DNA from: Nitrospinota bacterium
GTDB taxonomy: Bacteria > Nitrospinota > Nitrospinia > JACRGO01
Length of the DNA: 20,806 nt
NCBI GenBank assembly: GCA_016212295.1
Contig: JACRGO010000187.1
Location: 1 to 20,806 of the forward strand
Direction: 5' to 3'
Below are positions 16,552 through 20,806 of the stretch, one piece after another; the first letter of the stretch is position 1; each line of letters opens with the position of its first letter. The translations under genes and the position numbers were made by a program. The notes below the pieces were generated by a model that saw only the letters and a program-made list of their open reading frames with translations, was not told the origin of the DNA and did no database searches.

Positions 16552-16731
16552 GTGGGCTTTTCACAAAATCGAGCGCATAGCGCGTGGCATATTACAAAAA
16601 TGCGAGGCAGGCAGGATATCCATTTGCAATTCCTGGACTGGCCGGGTACCCATGAAAGGCGCATGGAAAAAAAAGTGGGGGCAACGGTCAATCATTTATA
16701 CAGCGAGGGGTACTGTATAACCGACCTTTAA
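16552..16731 (+). CDS. Possible small protein, 59 residues
   Basis: Open from GTG at 16552 (preceded by GGAAAGAGAA) to TAA at 16729-16731, in the 308-base gap between tRNA-His and the permease. The product is basic and soluble (contains HLQFLDWPGTHERRMEKKVG then ATVNHLYSEGYCITDL). I do not recognise it. An internal ATG at 16600 gives 43 residues. Amino-acid composition is protein-like, but the strand is opposite to both neighbours and there is no other support. A hairpin-capable GGGGTA...TACCCC pair overlaps its 3' end. Confidence 0.25.
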   Translation: MGFSQNRAHSAWHITKMRGRQDIHLQFLDWPGTHERRMEKKVGATVNHLYSEGYCITDL

Positions 16732-16786
16732 CCGCTACCCCATTAGCTTTATCGGAAAAAAAACTCAATTCTTTATATTAATTTTC

Positions 16787-18085
16787 CTAATGCGGATAAA
16801 AAATATAAAACAACAGCGAGAGGGCAGCGAGGAGATACATCCCTGGGTGGACTTCCCTGGCCCTGCCGGCGGTTATTTTAAACACTGGATAGAGAATAAA
16901 ACCGGCTGTCATCCCTATGCCCAGGTTATAGGTGAATGACATCAAGGATATGGTGACTGCCGCAGGGAAGAGTTCGGTATAATCGTCGAGGTCTATTTCC
17001 TTGATCGGCTTCAGCATCAGGAACCCGACGATAACAAGGACAGGTCCATAAGCCTCGGGCGGAATGGCGGTCAAAAAAGGGGAGAAAAACATGGCCATAA
17101 GGAACAGAAAAGAGGCCACCAGCGAGGAAAAACCTGTGCGCGCCCCGGACTCGATTCCAGCGGCTGACTCTATGAAGCAACCCGCTGTAGTGGTCCCGGA
17201 TAACGCTGCCGCCATCGTGGCTGCCGCGTCAGCCAGCATGGGCTTTTCTATTTCCGGCAGGTTGCCGTTTTTATCAAGGAAACCGGCAAGGGACGAAACT
17301 CCTATCAGGGTCCCCATTGTGTCCACGAAGATCATCACGAACACGGTCAATATCACTGGGAAAAATCCCCAGGTCAAGGCCCCGGAGATATCGAGTTGAA
17401 ACAGTATCTCGCCCATGTCTGGCGGGTAGGAAACTATACCCTTCGGCAGGGGCGCTGTGCCGAAGGCAAAGGCAAGGAGGGAGGTCCCGATGATCCCCAA
17501 AAGCATGCCCGCCGGGATTTTTTTGATAAGGAACACGGCTATTAACGCGATCCCGGCAATGGCTATTATCACCTTGGCCTGCGAGATGTCACCGAAGGCC
17601 ACCGGCGCGCCTGGAACTCCCACACGCACAAGCCCGGTTTCGTTGAGTCCGATGAAGGTAAGGAACAGCCCTATGCCCACGGAGAAGGAACGCTTCAATC
17701 CGATGGGTATGGCTTCCACGAGGTATTTTCTGGCGCCTAGCAGGGTCAGGAGGAAGAACAACAGGCCGCTGATGAAAATGGCCCCAAGGGCGGCCCGCCA
17801 CGAATATCCCAGGACCCCGCACACAGTGTATGCTATAAAGGCGTTTTCCCCCATGTAGGGAGCTATGACGAAGGGACGCTTTGCGTACAGCGCCATGAAG
17901 AGGGTCCCGAAAACAGCGGTGATGATGGTGGCGGACATGGAAGGGCCTCTTGGGATGCCGGCCGCCTCCAGTATCGCCGGGTTGACTATTATGATATAGG
18001 CAGTGGCGACAAAGGTTGTAAGGCCGCCGATAATTTCCCTGGAGTATGTGGTTCCATGTTTTTCGAATTCAAAATATTTCCTCAT
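16787..18085 (-). CDS. AzgA-like NCS2-family purine permease
   Basis: 432-residue inner-membrane transporter with about 12-14 hydrophobic helices. Family marks are the N-terminal FEFEKHGTTYSREIIGGLTT, NPAIL, the substrate region APYMGENAFIAYTV, the central FVDTMGTLIGVS and LSGTTTAGCFIESAAGIESG. These belong to the AzgA branch of proton-linked hypoxanthine/guanine/adenine carriers rather than the uracil or xanthine branches. The exact purine cannot be read from the sequence. I looked for a purine riboswitch upstream of the ATG at 18085 and saw none; the leader is filled by a palindromic repeat. The gene lies 148 bases downstream of ndh on the same strand. Confidence 0.92.
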   Translation of the reverse strand: MRKYFEFEKHGTTYSREIIGGLTTFVATAYIIIVNPAILEAAGIPRGPSMSATIITAVFGTLFMALYAKRPFVIAPYMGENAFIAYTVCGVLGYSWRAALGAIFISGLLFFLLTLLGARKYLVEAIPIGLKRSFSVGIGLFLTFIGLNETGLVRVGVPGAPVAFGDISQAKVIIAIAGIALIAVFLIKKIPAGMLLGIIGTSLLAFAFGTAPLPKGIVSYPPDMGEILFQLDISGALTWGFFPVILTVFVMIFVDTMGTLIGVSSLAGFLDKNGNLPEIEKPMLADAAATMAAALSGTTTAGCFIESAAGIESGARTGFSSLVASFLFLMAMFFSPFLTAIPPEAYGPVLVIVGFLMLKPIKEIDLDDYTELFPAAVTISLMSFTYNLGIGMTAGFILYPVFKITAGRAREVHPGMYLLAALSLLFYIFYPH

Positions 18086-18107
18086 GCGGTTTCAGGCTGG
18101 AATTTTA

Positions 18108-18240
18108 AAACATTGGCCACGAATTTACACGAATATTCACGAATTAATACTAACTAAAAATATTGGGAATTTTTATTTGTCATGAATTTTTTTTTAAAAT
18201 TAGTGTAACTTCGTGTTTATTCGTGGCTAAATTTTACATG
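18108..18240. repeat. Palindromic dispersed repeat of the CCACGAA type
   Basis: The left arm (TTGGCCACGAATTTACACGA then ATATTCACGAATTAATACTA) is the imperfect complement of the right arm, which on the other strand reads TTAGCCACGAATAAACACGA then AGTTACACTAATT. The middle is AT-rich and contains a run of T. It occupies nearly the whole gap between ndh and the permease gene and could form a long hairpin in a read-through transcript. Fragments of the same wording occur at 13830 and 19794. Confidence 0.75.
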
Positions 18241-19517
18241 TTTTTCAAAATTTTATCTCCGTTTTTGTCCTGTTCATCTATGGTTATCAGGCGCGCGCCA
18301 CGTTGAAAGGTCAAATAAGCCCAGCCCCATTCCACCATGACCAGTATCCTGTTCCTGAAACCTATCAGGTAATAAATATGGACTATGATCCACGCCATCC
18401 ACGCGATGAATCCGCTTGTTTTGATCCGGCCGAGATCCACTATGGCGAAGGAGCGCCCGACTGTCGCAAGGTTTCCATGGTTCCTGTACCTGAACGGCTC
18501 TACCTCAGTTTCGCCGTCTATTTTCCTTTTTATAATGGAGGCGGCGTATCTGCCTTGCTGCATGGCCACAGGGGCCACGCCCGGCAAGGGCTTTTCGTCC
18601 TGCACGCAGCAGGCCGTGTCGCCGATCACGAATATTTCCGGGTGGCCGGGGACGCTAAGGTCCGGCCGCACCTTCACCCGGCCCGCCCGGTCCACTTCGG
18701 CCTGTAGCCACTTGCCTGCCGGAGACGCCGCCACTCCCGCGCACCAGATCACTGTCCTTGCCGGGATTTTCGAGTTGGAAAAAGCCACGCCCGATTCGTC
18801 AATGTGCTCCACCCTTGCCCCGGTCAAAATTTCCACTCCAAAGGTCTCCAGCTTCTTTCGCGCCTTTGTGGCCAGGTCTTCCGGAAATCCGGCGAGGATT
18901 CGCGGCCCGGCCTCAACCAATATGATTCTTGTCTGCGCGGGTTCAATATGCCGGAAATCGGACTTCAGGGCCTTATGCGAAAGCTCGGCGATTGATCCGG
19001 CCATTTCCACTCCAGTGGGACCTGCGCCGACCATTACAAAGGTCAGCCATGCCTTCTTCTTCTCCTGGTCAGGCTCCATCTCCGCGTTTTCAAAGGCAAG
19101 GAGGATATTCCTGCGGATCGTTGTGGCGTCCACTATAGATTTAAGACCTGGCGCGAACCTGCGCCACTCATCGCGTCCGAAGTAGCTATGGGTGGCCCCG
19201 GTGGCGATCACCAGGTAGTCGTAACTCACTTGCCGGTCCTTCATCAAAACCAAGCGGTCCTGGACGTTAATTCCATCCACCTCCGCCATCAGGACTTCCG
19301 TGTTCGCCTGGCTTCTCAGAATGGCGCGAATGGGCGCGGCTATGTCAGCGGGCGAAAGCCCGGCGGTCGCCACCTGATAAAGAAGGGGCTGAAAGAGGTG
19401 ATGGTTGCTCCGGTCAATGAGCGTGACTTCCGCATTGGCGTCTTCAAATGCCTTCGCGGCTGTTAGTCCGCCGAATCCCCCGCCGATAATAACCACGTGC
19501 TTATTATTTTTTTTCAT
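18234..19517 (-). CDS. ndh: Type II NADH:quinone oxidoreductase (NDH-2)
   Basis: 427-residue membrane-associated flavoprotein that passes electrons from NADH to quinone without pumping protons. The FAD-binding motif is VVIIGGGFGGLTAAKAF (8-24) and the second Rossmann motif for NAD(P)H is VMVGAGPTGVEMAGS (about 160-175). HHLFQPLLYQVATAGLSP and the FAD contact IFVIGDTA are standard for NDH-2. The C-terminal part (WMAWIIVHIYYLIGFRNR) is hydrophobic and fits the usual membrane-attachment helix. The ATG at 19515-19517 is well placed; upstream is AAAGGATTTTC. It appears to be transcribed alone or with the permease downstream. Confidence 0.93.
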   Translation of the reverse strand: MKKNNKHVVIIGGGFGGLTAAKAFEDANAEVTLIDRSNHHLFQPLLYQVATAGLSPADIAAPIRAILRSQANTEVLMAEVDGINVQDRLVLMKDRQVSYDYLVIATGATHSYFGRDEWRRFAPGLKSIVDATTIRRNILLAFENAEMEPDQEKKKAWLTFVMVGAGPTGVEMAGSIAELSHKALKSDFRHIEPAQTRIILVEAGPRILAGFPEDLATKARKKLETFGVEILTGARVEHIDESGVAFSNSKIPARTVIWCAGVAASPAGKWLQAEVDRAGRVKVRPDLSVPGHPEIFVIGDTACCVQDEKPLPGVAPVAMQQGRYAASIIKRKIDGETEVEPFRYRNHGNLATVGRSFAIVDLGRIKTSGFIAWMAWIIVHIYYLIGFRNRILVMVEWGWAYLTFQRGARLITIDEQDKNGDKILKNM

Positions 19518-19559
19518 TTGAAAATCCTTTTATCAAGCGTCTCAGAATAGAACGCACAT

Positions 19560-19612
19560 AAAAATTCCCCTCCTTGGAGGGGTGGCGCGGAGCGCCGGGG
19601 TGGGTTATAATA
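19560..19612. repeat. Dispersed G/C-rich palindromic repeat upstream of ndh
   Basis: Two small nested stems: CCCCTCC/GGAGGGG and GGCGC/GCGCC, in the order TTCCCCTCCTTGGAGGGGTG then GCGCGGAGCGCCGGGGTGGG. This pattern is typical of intergenic repeats scattered through many genomes. It lies about 45 bases upstream of the ndh start, in the place where its promoter would be expected. Confidence 0.65.
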
Positions 19613-19632
19613 GCATAGGAATTCTCATTTTA

Positions 19633-19660
19633 AATCTTTTAAAATCAAGTAGATATATGA
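19633..19660. repeat. 28-base dispersed repeat, copy B (partner at 5980-6007)
   Basis: Matches the stretch downstream of cheB at 25 of 28 positions. Here it sits between two other dispersed repeats, so it may be a spacer or remnant of a composite repeat. Confidence 0.55.
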
Positions 19661-19744
19661 GGCACACCCCCCTTGATCCCCCCTTGCCAGGGGGGAATTT
19701 TTGAGATATTCCCCCTTAAAAAAGGGGGCTAGGGGGATGTCTAT
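19661..19744. repeat. Paired C-tract/G-tract hairpin repeat
   Basis: Two neighbouring hairpins: CCCCCCTTGCCAGGGGGG (about 19678-19696) and CCCCCTTAAAAAAGGGGG (about 19709-19726), flanked by CACCCCCCTTGATCC and its rough complement GGGGGCTAGGGGGATGT. The whole forms one imperfect inverted repeat of about 80 bases. The cheY leader at 4013-4050 carries a half-copy. The remaining 19745-19834 shows only a CACACAAAGCCACGAAGG fragment and no gene. Confidence 0.7.
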
Positions 19745-19834
19745 TCTTTAAAGCCCGCCAGAAGGGCGATAAGTTCAAAAAATATCTCACACAAAGCCAC
19801 GAAGGCACAAAGATTTTTTCCTTGCGGCCTTTCT

Positions 19835-20227
19835 TCATTGGAATATGGAAAAATACCTGATGCTCCCGGGCGCGTGGGAGACGATCCCGGAAATGAGGAT
19901 GATCACTATGAACGCCTCAAACCCATACCCTCCAATGAAGGCAGACAATATAAGGACGCAAATCTTTAGAACAACTGCCATGCCGCGGACCTGAATCAGC
20001 CAGACTCCATTCGACCACACCTCAAGCGCGGCCAGCAGTCCGCCGGAAATCAGCGATAACCAGAGGTACGGCAGCCAATGAGCTTCCGGCGCCCCATACA
20101 GATAACCGCCTCCCGTCCCTGAAATCCCGGTCAAGTGCACGGTCCTGAGCATGATATTGGCCCATCGCATTCCGGGAAAGCCGCGGCTTTCCGCCGCAAA
20201 CAATGCGCGGTAAAGAGTGTTGCCCAA
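19835..20227 (-). CDS. Small integral membrane protein of unknown function
   Basis: 130 residues, with about four hydrophobic segments (roughly 26-45, 52-70, 80-98 and 101-118). The N-terminal third contains RGFPGMRWANIMLRTVHLTG and the Gly-rich SGTGGGYLYG. I cannot name a family. The frame starts at TTG 20227 with GAGGCGG just upstream; a stop codon lies a few codons before, so it cannot be much longer. ATG at 20170 would remove 19 residues. MITE copy 2 begins only about 30 bases upstream, so the native promoter, and perhaps the original 5' end, may have been displaced by it. Confidence 0.6.
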   Translation of the reverse strand: MGNTLYRALFAAESRGFPGMRWANIMLRTVHLTGISGTGGGYLYGAPEAHWLPYLWLSLISGGLLAALEVWSNGVWLIQVRGMAVVLKICVLILSAFIGGYGFEAFIVIILISGIVSHAPGSIRYFSIFQ

Positions 20228-20255
20228 AAAACCGCCTCAATCATTGAATGGTTAA

Positions 20256-20408
20256 ATATTATTACGTTCAGAAATTTGCGTTTTCCTCGCAAATTTTTCA
20301 ACCGTTTCCTGGAGCGCGCATGTCCGCAACCAAAATAAATTTCTCTTGAAACATCAAACGCCGGATTTATTTCAAGCGGGAAACGTAAATATATGAACGT
20401 AATGATAT
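20256..20408. mobile_element. MITE-like element, copy 2 (153 bp)
   Basis: Left end ATATTATTACGTTCAGAAAT; right end, read on the complement, ATATCATTACGTTCATATAT. It is the same size, orientation and internal layout as the copy at 16179-16329, including a GCGC...ATGTCCGCAACCAAAATAA core and a TTTATTTCAAGCGG block near the right side. The terminal repeats are more diverged than in copy 1. There is no open reading frame, so movement would need a transposase supplied in trans. Confidence 0.78.
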
Positions 20409-20547
20409 CATGGAACGTTTGAATACAACGTAGAAGTAGTCAACGCTTTTTAAAAGCGCCATAATTTTTCAGGCAAAGAAGTGGCTGCAATAATAGCAGA
20501 CAGCGCCATTACCGTCAACCGCCGCGCCTTTATAAAATGAGTGGTTT

Positions 20548-20621
20548 GTAGTAACCCATGAAAATGGGTTGAGAGCAATCAGGCCCCCGCATTAATAAAG
20601 CCCATCCTCACGGGCTACTAC
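20548..20621. repeat. Imperfect palindrome with GTAGTA ends
   Basis: GTAGTAACCCATGAAAATGG at the left is matched, on the complement, by GTAGTAGCCCGTGAGGATGG at the right, with a loop of about 26 bases. This could be a REP- or MITE-like element or the footprint of an IS end. The surrounding sequence, 20409-20547 and 20622-20806, is non-coding as far as I can see and becomes AT-rich to the end. Confidence 0.65.
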
Positions 20622-20806
20622 GAACGCGCTAAGATGCTTTTCACCTCAACTTTCTGAAAGTAATAATATAGAGCCTACGCATAAATTAAAAAACAACAAA
20701 TCAATTTTAAAAAACCCAACAAAATCAATGAGTTAGGATTTTAGGGTCTATGGGTAAATTGAAAACCAGTAAATATAAACTTGTCAATTTTGAAGCAGTC
20801 CCATAA

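Noticed and set aside
16706-16741. GGGGTA/TACCCC hairpin as terminator of the permease gene
   Set aside because: Short stem with a long loop; no T run follows it on the minus strand.
18086-18240. Purine riboswitch upstream of the purine permease
   Set aside because: No purine-aptamer core or pairing pattern seen; the gap is a dispersed palindrome.
18385-19185. 266-residue + strand frame opposite ndh
   Set aside because: Antisense shadow of NDH-2 with low-complexity Ser/Ala/Pro composition.
20750-20806. 18-residue frame (MGKLKTSKYKLVNFEAVP) ending exactly at the window edge
   Set aside because: Too short to support as a gene; it may be a remnant of an element continuing in other sequence, but nothing shows this.

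Overview
The window reads as a chromosomal segment of a motile Gram-negative bacterium. Evidence: a chemotaxis operon, two kinds of c-di-GMP-linked protein (PilZ and YajQ), a periplasmic c-type haem sensor, a lipoprotein with a probable lipobox, and NDH-2. Protein style and the many dispersed palindromes recall Desulfobacterota/Nitrospinota/Nitrospirota-like lineages. That placement is an impression; no rRNA or marker gene is present to fix it.

Layout. (1) 1-143: the 3' end of a probable transposase on the + strand abuts a truncated cheW. (2) 114-5884: a two-armed chemotaxis locus. The minus arm runs cheY > cheA > haem-binding MCP > cheW(truncated), every junction overlapping, from a strong sigma70-like promoter at 4129-4158. 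The plus arm carries an intact cheW overlapping cheB. No cheR is present, and CheA lacks a P2 domain. (3) 5885-8339: a heptamer tandem repeat, a terminator, and a monomeric isocitrate dehydrogenase on the minus strand. (4) 8704-11222: a two-gene operon coding for a double YcgR-like/PilZ protein and a MEMO-family (AmmeMemoRadiSam B) protein with a PqqD-like N-terminal region. (5) 11280-11702: remnant of an IS4-type element fused in frame to the tail of a DUF2442 protein. (6) 11742-16044: a DUF3604 lipoprotein, a small membrane protein, YajQ, then on the opposite strand a pterin-carbinolamine dehydratase and a SagB-type nitroreductase. (7) 16179-16478: a MITE-like element and tRNA-His(GTG). (8) 16787-19517: an AzgA-like purine permease and NDH-2. 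(9) 19518-20806: repeats, a small membrane protein gene, a second copy of the MITE and another palindrome; no other convincing gene.

How the parts fit. The chemotaxis arm probably senses redox state or a haem ligand through the CxxCH periplasmic domain and signals through CheA/CheY, with CheB adapting the receptor. The double-PilZ protein and YajQ suggest a second layer of motility or surface control by c-di-GMP, although they are in separate operons. The rest is ordinary metabolism. Nearly every intergenic gap is occupied by a palindromic dispersed repeat.

I did not find a clear unknown defence or RNA system. The most unusual items are the tandem PilZ/MEMO operon, the IS4-DUF2442 chimera with a hairpin that buries its ribosome binding site, and the paired MITEs with nested inverted repeats.
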